From assembly GCF_037126465.1 (NCBI RefSeq), contig NC_088202.1, forward strand, positions 97,495,962 through 97,559,961: a stretch of 64,000 bases of DNA. The letters run 5' to 3'. The DNA comes from Ornithodoros turicata (Eukaryota > Arthropoda > Arachnida > Ixodida > Argasidae). Each line of letters starts with the position of its first letter. Position 1 is the first letter of the stretch. This document shows, piece by piece, positions 24,783 through 37,094 of the stretch. Under the pieces are notes generated by a model. It ran no database searches. It had not been told where the DNA came from and was given only the letters and a program-made list of their open reading frames with translations. The translations under genes were made by a program, and so were the position numbers.

Positions 24783-24893
24783 CTCCATCCGCTTCACATA
24801 TGAGCTTCAACGGAGCCCCTTCGTCATAAGGCCCAATGAGGTCTTGCAGAGGCTTCCCTGCTTCATCCATGATTATGGTTTGCTTTGGAGGCA
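24783..24893 (-). CDS. Side-family receptor, exon for Ig1-Ig2 linker and first strands of Ig2
   Basis: This short 37-codon exon follows a 16.8-kb intron. Its acceptor is CTTTCAG before TGCCTCC and its donor is GGAG|GTATGG, phase 1 at both ends. It reads PPKQTIIMDEAGKPLQ and then IGPYDEGAPLKLICEADG, which supplies the first cysteine of the second Ig domain. The GPYDEG turn before LxLxC is typical of the second Ig domain of Side proteins. The domain is completed by the exon only 190 bases away, so Ig2 is the only domain here split between two exons. It is too short to be called as an ORF and was found by reading the reverse complement. Confidence 0.82.
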
Positions 24894-25657
24894 CTGAAAG
24901 AAGAGAAAATACTGTCCTGTGATCGCGGCCTATAGTGCATTCAGAAGGACACTCTCGGGCATGTTCAACCTAGCAATTCTGCAACGTGCCTTTAACGTAA
25001 CGAACGAAATGAAATAATATGTAGCGAATCGGCGAAGACGTGACTCTACTACCGCGTAACCCGCACATACAGTTATCGGCATCGGCATCGATCTGCGTAA
25101 AGACCACAGTGTGGTCCTTGCCGATGTAATGCCCAGGGTACCATCAGCATTGCCGATCAGGATATACGTTAAGGGACACCACTGCCACTATAGTTTTGCG
25201 AATCGGAAAACGACATATTCAGTTCGACAGCCAATTCGTTTATTTAAATTGTGATTCCAAATTTCGCAACAGCTTCGAGACCGCCTGCCGACCACTCTAT
25301 AAATCTATGAGCGCGGGAACCGTGGTTCATTCACGTGGGCTCGCCATACGGGAACTTTCCATGCTCGTCTGATGACCGGTGATGTGACGGGACCATTCAC
25401 GACCAGTATCGGACACAGTACGTCACATGCCGTCCGATACCATGCATAGCGTGACGCCGCATCACGCTTCACGAAACTCCTCCTCGGGAGCCCACCAGCA
25501 GTTCATTCACGAGTCACACAGTAATGTACTCTCACGGTGCTCCGCTGTCGACTATCCAACACGACCTACAGCCCTGTGTTAGCTGTCCACTTGGCCACCG
25601 CTATCGCTATATTTAAGGCGTCGTTATCCCGTAACGCGCGTTAAATGCAGCATCACT

Positions 25658-25760
25658 TCACCCGTGATTCGTCACGAGCTCTCACGCGAGAGGCAATCGC
25701 AGCGTTTATTTGAAATCGCGGAATACCAAAACGGTTTTAACATGCCCCCGCTTGACGTTA
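25658..25760 (+). repeat. Dispersed repeat, copy 2 (partner at 5408-5506)
   Basis: It shares GTGATTCGTCACGAGCTCTC, CGCGAGAGGCAATCGCAGCG, TTTATTTGAAATCGCGGAAT and CTTGACGTT with the earlier block in the same order. Neither copy lies in coding sequence. Confidence 0.5.
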
Positions 25761-26608
25761 CAAGCACGCCAGCTTTAAAAATAATGATAGCGTTTGCTAT
25801 ATGAGAGTTCAAGATCGAGGCCCTGCTGTCCCTCCCTCGTGCAAGACAGCAGCCAGCCACTATCCGACAGTGCTGCAAGAGACATCATGACCACTGTTCC
25901 ACCAGGGCCACACAGAGAAAACAACACGTCTACACCGCGCCTATAGTTTTCTGTTTCATAGCAGTACTCAGCGGTAGGTCTCCTAGCAGCATCCCCTGAC
26001 GCTCGACGCTCATGTACCTGCCGCGCAATCGTTGTCCCATTCGCCTTCGAGCCCATGGTGTTTCAGCCCGTCACTAGAACTCGTCTGGCTCCCCTCCGCC
26101 ATCTTGGTGCTGCATCAACAGCCAAAATTTAGTACTGCATGCCGTGTACCCTGCCGTCCCTCATCCACATGTCCTAGCCTTTATGGTCAACGACGAAGCT
26201 CCACAGCCTCGCGTTGTGCACACCAACTGTCGAGTTCTATCGGCACTGTCCTAGACTGAGGTGTCCCCAGGTGCCCCTTCTGAGGTTTCTGAGATGTTCC
26301 CTAGAACATCAGATCCTTGGCGTTTAGCAGCTACTTTCTGAAGAGGTCGAGATTGCAATCTTGTGTTTGTCTTAATTGTTATTTACCTCTGAAATTCACG
26401 TTACTATAAAGATAACTTGATAAGTACATTTTAAAAAAACGTTACTATAAAAAATGCCGCCAGTCCTCGGTTTGTTTCTCTGGTGTGAAACTCAGCGCGC
26501 TCGGAAAGCAAAAAGAAAAAAAGAAAAGAGAGAGAGTATGGGCCTGAGTGAATGTGTGTATGTCCGTGCCTTCACGAATGAGGCATTGGTATGTTGACGA
26601 GAGCGGGA

Positions 26609-26684
26609 TGTCCGCGTAGTGTAATTGGTAGCGCACATGACCGGCAATCAGAGAGTTGTGGGTTCGAGTCCCACCATCGGCACG
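26609..26684 (+). other. tRNA-like sequence, probably a SINE head or tRNA pseudogene
   Basis: CGTAGTGTAATTGGTAGCGC resembles a D-arm/A-box and GTGGGTTCGAGTCCCAC is a perfect T-arm. I could not fold a convincing anticodon stem or acceptor stem, so a functional tRNA is unlikely. Confidence 0.45.
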
Positions 26685-28365
26685 CGCTACCTCTTCGTCA
26701 ACTGCCGTCTTTCGGCAATAACAAATCTACTAGCCACCTGTTTTGTGTTTCAGGTGTAGAAATTTTAACAGCTGTGTCGCTCGTAAACTGGGACACACTG
26801 TAGATACTTGTATTTTAATGCAAACACGTAAATACATACCCCCCCCCCAACCCTCCTCGTGCGCTGCTTCACTTTCTCGTCACAATGCTAGAAGAAAAAA
26901 AAAGCGTAACAGCCCCACATCTTACATGCTGTAAACAATACCCAGCAGAGGAAAGAAAAATGCACTTGGCAACAGCTTTTGCCTCTGGCAGAGCGTTCTG
27001 AAGAATAAGTTCCATGACAAGGATTGCGTCTTACTCGTCGAGTTTGTTTTTAAAGCTATTGTTTCGTGTGGATGTCAAAACGTGCCACCCAAAAACGAAA
27101 ATGTTTGCAAAGGAAGCAACGAAAGACAATGAAAATCATCAAGACCAAATATTTTGCTTCACCCGGGGACAGGCAGCACTTATCACTGGAATGATCCCTG
27201 GAGCTGTAAAGTGCATTTCATGCGACAGGGATGAGAGGATGGATGGAGTTAGCGCCTGTGCTACTGTTTTCAGATCCGCTTCAGGAGACGCTGCATGGCG
27301 CCTCTGACATCAAAGTAGGAAGACAGGAGTGCAATCGCACCGACATCTGGGCACTTTTTCGAGATTTCTGCCGAGTGGTAAATACCTTCCAGTGACTTCA
27401 GACATTTTGTTATCCAGGCACATATCACGAGATAGGCTGACAATGTGGTAAAAAAAAAACATACGCAGAAAATGCTTGATGCGCTCTGACGTCACCCTAC
27501 TGAACGAGCCCGGAAGATAGCGTAGATATCTCCCCTTCCTAAAAGCTCGTTGTTTTATGTTCCAACCATACAGTTTATAAGGGTTTCTCGAGGAAAGCAG
27601 CCACTGTGAGCACCCATATTACAGGATGCCTACACTCCTCGCGGTTGATTATTTTATTTATTACTCTGTTGAGTAATATTGTTGAGTAATATTATCTGTT
27701 GAGTTGTATTATCCACTTCTGTCGTGGAGACGTGTCGCACTGTCGTTATATGACCTTGTCACATAAATAACTGTGTGTGTGTGTTTTTTTTTTCTACAGT
27801 ACAACGCAGAGCACAGCTTCGCAATGTTTCTCACTACGTCACTAACGCAAACTGACTACTATTACCTGTCACACGACGGTGGTTAAAGGTTACAGAGTGA
27901 ATCGTACGGCTTGGCACACAATTTTTACTGAACACATGGGTGTCGCATTTCGCCATTGGAGCGATACCCCAGTAGCCAACAGGAGCAAACACGCATACCG
28001 AGAGATGGATAGAATAACCGGTCACATGTTTCTTATTCGATCTCTTCCTGATATCTAACAGGGGGACGCTCCAATGAAGGAATATACGTCAGTGTCGTCT
28101 TCTTTAAACTTTTGTCCCAAACCGTACTAACGCAAGCACTACGCAGACAATACGAATCTGTTCCAACTTTACAAAACTACACAAAGGCCACTCTACCTCA
28201 AGTGTCCCAGCCGCGTGGCTCAAACAACGCCGAGGAAAAAAACAACAACATAATTTGCCATTGGTGTAAACATGTACCATGTGTAATAACGACCACCAGG
28301 CGACTCTAAACTCCCGCGTCGGAGCGGGTGTGGAGGTTGTACACGTGACCATATACAGCCACATC

Positions 28366-28642
28366 AGCTCCTGTGGCATAGTGCTTAGGGCGATCGCTTT
28401 CCACGCCGAGACTGGGAGGTGACACGGGTTCGAATACTCTAACCGGCTGTGCTGTCTGAGGTTTTCCCTGGGTTTTCCGAAGACTTTCCACACGAATGTC
28501 GGCACAGTTCCCCCTGAAGTCAGCCCAGGACGCATACTAACTCCCCCTGTCCCCACACGTTCTTGCTGTCCTGTCTCCATCTGTTCACGTCTGTGCGCCG
28601 CTCATAGCCACAGTTGCTTCGCGGCGCTAAAACAGAATTAAA
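28366..28642 (+). mobile_element. tRNA-derived SINE (tail type 1)
   Basis: The head ends in GACACGGGTTCGAATACTC. The core reads ACCGGCTGTGCTGTCTGAGG and GGGTTTTCCGAAGACTTTCC, and the tail reads GCTCATAGCCACAGTTGCTT followed by GCGGCGCTAAAACAGAATTA. An (AT)n tract at 28643-28661 follows directly, probably grown from the SINE tail. Confidence 0.8.
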
Positions 28643-28661
28643 TATATATATATATATATAC

Positions 28662-30313
28662 CGCCACGCCGGGCAGTACTTTTTGGCGTGGGATTATTAT
28701 GGAGATATTTTGTTCATGTTACCGTTACACCTTCATGTTCTTGTTCCACAGCCCACCAGTTGAACTGGTGCCTAAACGCTATCTAAATTGGCGTGTTCTT
28801 TGGTGAACCCAGCACTAGCTATAAGCTAAGGCACCACACATTTATTGCACCAATATGAAGTATAAAAAAAATATAAACTGCGCCGACGAGCCGAAATTAT
28901 AGGACGAAACGACCGTCTCCCTTCCTTCAAATCCGCGTTTAATGTTCGCGGGTGAAGGAGACGAAGCAGTGAGTGTTCTTCGTTTTGAGGGCGAGGGAAG
29001 TACTGTATTTAAATGCGATGTGGGCAAGCATTGCGTCTTGTCCCCGACAGCTGGTAATGCAAACTTGAAACTACGTCCTAGAGTTGGCAATACAAAAACT
29101 TGAAACTTTGTGTTTATTTGCCTGGAACAATAAAGTTGCAGCACAGAATCTGAAAGCTGAAAATCCGGTCATCAACGCGCTCACAGCTATGCGACGTATT
29201 GCATAAACGAAACTAGCGTCATACTCCACATTATGCGAACTCTTCTATCTGCGTCTGTTTTGCTGGAAAACAAAGAATTACATAACACGCAGGGGAATAC
29301 GGAATACCAATGGGGAAACACGGTTCGATAGGTTCTGAAATATTACCAAAGCATTGCGTCACTCCCCATTGTATCCGATGGGGCTTAGCTTAAGAGAATA
29401 ATTGAAACCAAAGAGGATAGACATACATGCTTCAATGTGAAGTAAACCAAAGAAACAAGAAGAAACAATTCCGCCTTGCCAGTGTCTCGTATTTCTCTTC
29501 GTGTTCCATGCTTTTATTGCATGAAAAGTAGCGGTAGCAGAGAAAAGGACCGCCCATATCCAGATTTGTAGCGGAAATACTTTCTCAAAGTAAAAGTGCA
29601 AAAAGTGCACTGCAAAAAGTACAGCGAATACGGTAGACTGTACGCTGTGTAAAACAGTGATTAGAAGAACACAAACTTTTTAACGTCGTCAATGACTTGC
29701 TTGGCTCTGGTGCAGTGTTTGGTGTGCGTGCGCGTTCCTATGGCTACTGGTAGCTATATACTGCAATATCTTTTATTTCTCGTCAAAATGTAGCGCTACC
29801 GGTTGAAGTTCGTCTGCTCTGGTGATCTCCTACATTTTATTGTGAAAAACAACAAAAGAGCCGCATGAAATCTCTCATGACACCGTCACGGCATCGCCAT
29901 GAGACGCTTTGGCTTGTCGCAATAAATTTAAAAATTTGTCTCGGTCATTAAAAAAAAAGACACCACTGAGGTATTTTTTGTAAACGTTTGCGTGCTGCTT
30001 TGCTGAAAAAATGTTTTGTTCCCCACATTATTTGGACCTCGAGCACTTTGTTGCCTCGACCTACCATATGTTCGGCGTACGTGCAACATATGAGTCCTTC
30101 TTGACCTACAAAAAATGCATTTATGGTATTTTTTATCTGTGTTTTGTAGGGGAAAAAATATCAACTTGCCACATATCGCGCCTATTTCATTCAAGGGATA
30201 CGTTTCAGATCAGTCCTTCGCTCTGGGCGGCTGCGGATACGGGCAGATATATTGTCCATACTTCTGGACATGTTCTGTTTGAATTCCTTGTGGTTCTAAA
30301 GTCGTGTTCGCTG
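28662..30313. other. Intron DNA, no recognised feature
   Basis: No coding motifs, terminal repeats or tRNA-like boxes were recognised. Confidence 0.4.
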
Positions 30314-30367
30314 CACGCGCGGTCCAGCACACCCTACTTTCACGCGCGGTCCAGCACACCCTACTTT
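30314..30367 (+). repeat. 27-bp direct duplication
   Basis: CACGCGCGGTCCAGCACACC followed by CTACTTT occurs twice without spacing (30314-30340 and 30341-30367) just outside the satellite array. Confidence 0.9.
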
Positions 30368-30464
30368 TCGGTCCCGCGCTAGTGTCTGTAGCCGCCTGGT
30401 GGCTTTTCTACGCGGCTTCAGGAAAAAAAAAAAAAATATAATATATATATATATATATAGATAC

Positions 30465-31271
30465 TGATGGAACGATGCGGCAGCACCAGAGGACACGTGT
30501 TTCGCCGTGTTTGCGGCTCGTCGGCCCTGGGTAGCTGCGCATCGTTCCCAATTGGCAAACCAGAGGTCACTCAGCGAGCGACATACACTGGGATGGTGAC
30601 TGAGCACTTCTCAATGCCACAGTGCAAGCCAGTGAATTATAATGCAGGAAAAAAAGCCATTAAAGAAACAAATAAATGATACTAGACGTGTTTGAAATTC
30701 AAACTTAACAGATTAACATGGCTTCTATGGCTGCACGCAGAGAAACAGATGATGATGGAACGATGCGGCAGCACCAGAGGACACGTGTTTCGCCGTGTTT
30801 GCGGCTCGTCGGCGCTGGGTAGCTGCGCATCGTTCCCAATTGGCAAACCAGGGGTCACTCAGCGAGCGACATACACCTGGGATGGTGACTGAGCACTTCT
30901 CAATGCCACAGTGCAAGCCAGTGAATTATAATGCAGGAAAAAAAGCCATTAAAGAAACAAATAAATGATACTAGACGTGTTTGAAATTCAAACTTACAGA
31001 TTAACATGGCTTCTATGGCTGCACGCAGAGAAACAGATACTGATGGAACGCTGCGGCAGCACCAGAGGACACGTGTTTCGCCGTGTTTGCGGCCTCGTCG
31101 GCCCTGGGTAGCTGCGCATCGTTCCCAATAGGCAAACCAGGGGTCACTCAGCGAGCGACATACACTGGGATGGTGACTGAGCACTTCTCAATGCCACAGT
31201 GCAAGCCAGTGAATTATAATGCAGGAAAAAAAGCCATTAAAGAAACAAATAAATGATACTAGACGTGTTTG
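30465..31271 (+). repeat. Satellite array, 288-bp monomer, plus-oriented half
   Basis: Monomers start with TGATGGAACG at 30465, 30753 and 31041, exactly 288 bases apart. Each contains GGCAGCACCAGAGGACACGT, GGCAAACCAG, GAATTATAATGCAGG and AAACAAATAAATGATACTAG. The third monomer is cut short at about 31271. An (AT)n tract precedes the array. Confidence 0.92.
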
Positions 31272-31317
31272 ATACAAACGTGTTAGACGTGTTAGTTAGT
31301 TAAACGTTGATAGACGT

Positions 31318-32056
31318 GTTTGATACAAACACGTCTAGTATCATTTATTTGTTTCTTTAATGGCTTTTTTTCCTGCATTATAATTCACTGGCTTGCACTG
31401 TGCATTGAGAAGTGCTCAGTCACCATCCCAGGTGTATGTCGTGTCTTGGAATGCGCGGCCCCGTAAAACGGTCGTCGGGGCAACATCGCTTGCGGTGTTG
31501 TTTCCGGGAAGATTTTTTCTAAAGAACACGTGTCCTCTGGTGCTGCCGCATCGTTCCATCAGTATCTGTTTCTCTGCGTGCAGCCATAGAAGCCATGTTA
31601 ATCTGTAAGTTTGAATTTCATACACGTCTAGTATCATTTATTTGTTTCTTTAATGGCCTTTTTTTCCTGCATTATAATTCACTGTCTTGCACTGTGGCAT
31701 TGAGAAGTGCTCAGTCACCATCCCAGGTGTATGTCGCTCGCTGAGTGACCCCTGGTTTGCCAATTGGGAACGTGCGCAGCTACCCAGGGCCGACGAGCCG
31801 CAAACACGGCGAAACACGTGTCCTCTGGTGCTGCCGCATCGTTCCATCAGTATCTGTTTCTCTGCGTGCAGCCATAGAAGCCATGTCAATCTGTAAGTTT
31901 GAATTTCAAACACGTCTAGTATCATTTATTTGTTTCTTTAATGGCTTTTTTTCCTGCATTATATATATATATATATACAGCCATAGAAGCCATCTTAACT
32001 GTAAGTTTGAATTTCAAACACGTCTAGCATCATTTACCTATTTTTTTTAATGGCTT
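31318..32056 (-). repeat. Satellite array, 288-bp monomer, inverted half
   Basis: The same monomer runs in the opposite direction. The complement of its start word (CGTTCCATCA) ends at 31561 and 31849, again 288 bases apart. The first inverted monomer carries a replacement of about 80-100 bases near 31441-31530. An (AT)n tract lies at 31962-31977, followed by a degraded piece to 32056 and a C run. Confidence 0.9.
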
Positions 32057-34086
32057 TCCCCCCCCCCCCCTCTTTATATATATACTATATATATATGTGT
32101 GTGTGGTGCATGTTCACATCAACGGGAACATATATTGTTTCTCCGTGATCGGCGTTGGTCGAGCCCTCGGCTGGGACATTTGAGCTGGAATGACTAACAA
32201 CAAACAACGCAATGAAACAACGCTAACGGTGAAGGTCAAACGGCGCAGCGGTTGTTGCTTTGTTGTAACGTGCAGTATGTTTCTACAATGGACTAACCTG
32301 GCTGAAGCAACGTGAATAGACTGGAATTCTATATCTGCTCATGGCTAGTATTACTGTCTATCTTGTAATCAACAAACTGTATGTATTATGTTCGCTATCT
32401 TATTGTTCAACTTACTAGGTTATTGTTCATTAAGTGTAAACGTACGTTAGCACGCGCGGAAACGACGGCTATATTGCAGAGGCCACTACAACGATACTTC
32501 AGCTGGCCTCATTTAGAAAGGCAGTCATAATAGCCTATGCCAACGCTATAGTAGGAGCATTATTAAATTTATTTACCGCACTTTTGAGGCCTCGGTGTGG
32601 CCGCGTCGCGTCACGCTTGGAGACAGAGAGAGCCCCCTTCACTCTCACGATGCGCACTCCCCTGGGCATTTCTTTTTCTCTTTTTTTTTTATCGTTGCCC
32701 CCGCTTCATTTCGGCTGGCTTGACAAGGTATAAACAGGTAGCGAAACTCCCATACGGCCCTGCGTCTTCAGATGGCGCCATGATAGAGACTGTCAGCGCC
32801 ATCCATCCGTTGCACGGACTACTACTCTTGTAAGTAAATGACGTCACATATGACGTCAGCAGCATGAATAATAAGTAGTGCATAATTAGCCATGGCACGT
32901 TTGCATTCGCGTACTTCGTTTGCGTTGTATACCCTTCCCCTTTTCCTTACCGAACCATACTAGTCACCCAGGACAGCAATACCAGACGAGGACAGAGAAG
33001 AATAAATCACATCAGGTTTAATGACACATATCAGTTCGAAATACATAGAGTTATCACAGGTTTTGACGAATGGTACGTGATAACCACAAATAAACCGGAA
33101 GTTTCACTTAATGTCCAATCCTAACGTAGACTTACACGTACACGTAGTGATTAGCTGGTTGTATTCCTTCAACGAGTGGCCATAATGGGTCCGTTGCAAA
33201 AAAACATGACATCGTTGGTGCACAGCTGATACGCTAACACTCACGCTATCATGGCCGGTCTTGCCATGACGAAACCTTTTTTTCTCGGGGCCAGCAACAC
33301 GGGATGCATAGCATTCTGTTCGCACGGCCTACGTCTTGGCCTACAGCTTCGAAATATGAACGTCGCTTCCTGTTTAATCTAAAAGTGCACGAACTCCGCA
33401 CTAGAATGCACGGGTACACGGCACGGATAAAAGAATGCACGGACAAACGAGCCTACTGCTACACATGCGCAGTGGAGCAGGATACGGAAACGTACTCAGG
33501 TGGTAGATGATTTCGTATATGTGTACTACTGGTGCAACAGATAGCTTTCCCTATACTTGAATTATGAATAAACTATTAGTTTATACAAGACCCATGCGCG
33601 CGTCGTAAATATTTTTTCTTTACGACCGTACCTGTGCTACCAACACCCAGGATCGCTCGAGTCACGGAGATGACAGTGTTGCCGGGTCAGATTTGGTTTG
33701 TTTTTCCTCGCTTTCGCTACCTGGGTAAATTTACCTTGGGCTTTACACGAACGCTTTTCTCGGCCGAGTTTTTTAAGGAGGCAAAACGGACCCATTGTAA
33801 TCTACGGAGCACGATTGCCTTTAGGTTGTATTTTTGAAGCAAACGGACGAGAAATACTGTAGTGTGGAAGCGGTCTTAGAAGGATTTGAAGGATTAGAAG
33901 ATGTTTAGCAGATTTGAAGGTCTCTACGATAACGTTTCCGAAACATGATAAGCCGAAGCAAATTATTCATTTGAAGTGAGTGACACCACGTTGCTGAGCT
34001 TTGATGTGACAGCTGCCTTCATCGTATTGTTTTCGTAGAGCGCTTGCGATATGCTAAGCCTCCATAATGCATGCTTCTTTTTGGTT
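32057..34086. other. Intron DNA, no recognised feature
   Basis: A C-run and an AT-rich stretch occur at 32057-32100. No mobile-element or coding motifs were seen beyond that. Confidence 0.4.
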
Positions 34087-34835
34087 CCGTGTTTGCGCCA
34101 CGAATCAACTGTGGCTATGACGTGCAGACGTGGACATATGGAGAGAGGTCAGCAGGAAGGAATGCGGGACATTGGGGGATGGCGTGCGTCCCGGGCAGAC
34201 TTCAAGATGAACTGAATTTCTAAATTATTCTCTTAAAATATGTCGGGAAAACCCAGCGAAAACTTAAACAGCACAGCCGGCGGTTGGATTCGAAGTAACC
34301 ACCCCTTAAAGCAGCATTGGGTGACCCCCATTTATTTATTTATTTTTCGGTGCAGAGTGTTTTCTAACGAATAAAATAAGTTCTCGCGAAACAACGATGA
34401 GCGTATGTGACCTACAGAGCGATGGCGATGGCCCTGTTCCGCACACCTTTAAAAAATTGTTATCCTCGTGAAAAGAGCGCATCGCAGAACGAGAGGATGT
34501 CGTGACGTATGCTACTCCGCCTCACGTGGCCAGCGACGTACAGCGGCACAGCTCAAGCATGTATAAACGTCGCGTTAGCTGCGAAGAAAAGGAAGGCGTC
34601 ACGGAGCCTCCAATACGTCACGCGAGAATCGAGTGACTGAGTGATTGGACTGCACAGCTATAACGCACCGCAGAGCGAAACTATTTTGCATGGTGACTAC
34701 TGGTGGACAGCTTGACAAGGTGAAGCAGGATTTCGAGCGACGTTAAATGTCACCTCATTGCTCCTTTAATCTTCCGCACAACATTGACGACCACCAGTGG
34801 GCGGACGCTTTTACCACTCGGCAAATGCCGGTGGT
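34087..34835 (-). mobile_element. SINE split by a TTAA-flanked MITE
   Basis: The tail and core occupy 34087-34309 (TTTGCGCCACGAATCAACTG, CAGCACAGCCGGCGGTTGGA). The head resumes at 34770-34835 (GGGCGGACGCTTTTACCACT, CGGCAAATGCCGGTGG). The same blocks are contiguous in the copy at 5941-6224. The 456-bp element in between is therefore a later insertion. Confidence 0.75.
34310..34765. mobile_element. 456-bp MITE with TTAA target duplication
   Basis: The left end is AGCAGCATTGGGTGAC and the right end is the complement of AGGAGCAATGAGGTGAC. TTAA flanks both sides (34306-34309, 34766-34769). The interior words TAGTTCTCGCGAAAC-like, ACGATGAGCG, CTACAGAGCG and GTTCCGCACACCTTT recur at 38652-39060. 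A TTAA duplication fits piggyBac or Kolobok elements. The SINE around it gives the pre-insertion site. Confidence 0.8.
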
Positions 34836-36424
34836 CGCTCAGTGTCTGCACAGCGCGTCTCACGCGATATCTTCCACGTCCTGGCAACATGGACGCCGCG
34901 GAGCTACAGCGGTTACAGCGTAGACGGTTTGCTGCGGAGCATTCGCGCAGGTATTGGACTTCGCCGATGTGCCACCATTGCTGCGCGAGATGTAGACGCA
35001 CTGACTGAAAATGAGCTACGTAAGCGACGTGAGACAAAGCGTTCCGCCATTACACTCGGCCAGATGTCCGGAAATGTGCGCCAAAAAGCACAGTGACTTT
35101 AACATAGAGTGAAAGCCTCTGGAGGCGAAACGGGTGTCTCTGAACGAGACCCATGGCAGCCAATGGTCGGGTTTGTCATTGGGTCGCACGCAAAACATGT
35201 ACGATCACTCGCAGGTCTTCGTCTGCTGTAATGCTGTCGCATTTCGTACGCGTTTGGGAGTAAGCCAAAGAGTACAGTAATTTTTTTAAATTTAATTACT
35301 CCCTATTCTTTTACCCGGATTTTTGTTAATGGTGGTAGATGTCTCGCAACATAAAAATTGTTTGACACGGGCAGGTCCCAGGCATAGTCAACGACGTTTT
35401 GGCTTGAAGACACATGCAACGGTGACATATACCATGAAATTGAGGTGCGACTAATAATTTATGGAAAATAGACGCAATTGAGAACAATCACGTATGAAGC
35501 CATTGATTTGCGTCAAGGAAAGATTAACTACTCGTGCAATCCCAGGGAGAATATTAGCGAATGAATGAGCGAATATATAATACCTTTATTAAATTTTAAT
35601 ATGAGTTCCTGCTGGAACGGTGGGGAAAGCGATTAAGGGAAAACTCTTGCGAAGACGCTTGCGTAAGGCCTCCGCGAAGCGGCTTTGTAAAGAAGAGTAC
35701 CGCAGGGGTACCTCGCGTACCCCAGGGAACACGGCGTAATGCAATGCAGCCCGCATTTACTTTATGAGGGCGACGGGGCAATGATCGCTGCATACTTCAT
35801 GGAGCTTGAGAAATCAGCAAAGCAATCGATTTTCTTAGGCATTCTCCTATCTTGTGTCCTACATCCTATGCTTGCGACTGTGAAAAATATATCATATGTG
35901 AGGAGTAGTAGGCTTCAATCTGCATTTGTATTTTCTTCTCCACAATGAAATCGCACGGACTTTTAAAGTCAGTGATACGGTTATCAGCAAAATATTGTGG
36001 GATCGCGTATAGTAGGGCGGAGCAAACATGAATAAAAAGTAATGTGGTGGGTTAGGTTGCGATTCCATATCGATTGCAAGGTGACGTCCGCGATATCAGG
36101 CCGTATGTTCTGGCGTGTCTTCTGTTTATGGTTGGGTTTGCCTTGAATCGGATTCCTCAATGTGTTGCCATTGTTTAGCACTCTGTAGTTATATCATTGT
36201 TAAGTTAAACCATTGTACAGTTAGGCCATTGTTAACTTCAACCCTTGCTTAGTTATATCATTGCAATGAAAGCTCTTCCACAGAACCAACACAACTGTTA
36301 TGGAAACCCCGTGTGATGTTCGGTCACATTGTGTTAATTAGTGAGGTTTATATTATGTCTCAACAAAACGGGTAGATATACTTTGACAGAGGTACGCTCT
36401 CGTGCATGAGTGTAGGAAGAGCAG
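34836..36424. other. Intron DNA, no confident feature
   Basis: A run of loosely repeated words (TTATATCATTGTTAAGTT, CCATTGTTAACTT) lies at about 36188-36270. Otherwise nothing was recognised. Confidence 0.4.
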
Positions 36425-36867
36425 CCAGCATTGTTGTTGGCGGTGGAGGTGGTGACGAAACCGGCTTGCCGTTGTTTGCCTCACTTATGTGGACAGGCCC
36501 GTTACTGCCAGGACTGATGAAAATCCCGAACAAAGAAACTTAGTCTTATAGTCTTCGGGAGAGTTCAGACTTCTGGAGAAAGCAGACGAGGCTGCTAGTT
36601 TTTGAGTGTTTTGCCGTGAAAGAGACTCTGCAGGGGATGTAGGATATAATGCCGCGTACAATTCCTGCAGTGCCCAAGGTATTTTTCCCGCACCACAGCA
36701 TACACACAGAAATAAAGCAGGATATGTTCGATCTGCTGACAGTGTCTGCAATTTGCGTTGTCCGGAGAGCAAATCTTGAATAATTGTGATTTGGTGAAAG
36801 CGCTTCCTGTTCGCAACCTGAAGAGCAGGGTCTGTGTATTGCGGGAAATTCCTTTCAACGGGATCAA
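36425..36867 (-). mobile_element. LINE 3' end: ORF2 C-terminal zinc knuckle and 3' UTR
   Basis: The minus frame from 36867 reads IPLKGISRNTQTLLFRLRTG and then a CxxC...H...C knuckle (CRHCQQIEHILLYFC). This matches the C-terminal part of jockey-like or CR1-like ORF2 proteins. A frameshift near 36600 moves the ending to another frame (FSSVLAVTGL then stop). The 3' UTR (AGTGAGGCAAACAACGGCAA, then CACCACCTCCACCGCC) strongly resembles the tail of the SINE at 50371-50632. Confidence 0.7.
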
Positions 36868-37094
36868 GACTATGATTTTGCAGGATGTCGGGATCCCAGG
36901 GTGCTGTGTAAGTACTATCTCATTGAGAACAAATTTTCATCTCCTTGTAATGGATCCCCTGCTACGTCGGCATCAGCGGCAACGAGAAAGCGGACAACCC
37001 AGCATCTACGGCGCACCACAGCACTAGCTCCAGTTTCAGTGTGCCAACCCCAGGAGGCAACAGCGAGCACTGCATTGCCTTTCCGCATTTTATC

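Larger units (their letters stand above)
24894..28365. other. Intron DNA (Ig1-Ig2 intron), mostly unrecognised
   Basis: Apart from the dispersed repeat at 25658 and the tRNA-like sequence at 26609, nothing is identifiable. An imperfect palindrome around 25100 (AAAGACCACAGTGTGGTC) and short homopolymer runs are present. Confidence 0.4.

Noticed and set aside
26609..26684. Functional tRNA gene
   Set aside because: T-arm and A-box are present, but the anticodon and acceptor stems do not fold convincingly.
30465..32056. CRISPR array
   Set aside because: The repeated unit is 288 bases, contiguous and partly inverted, without spacers, in eukaryotic DNA.
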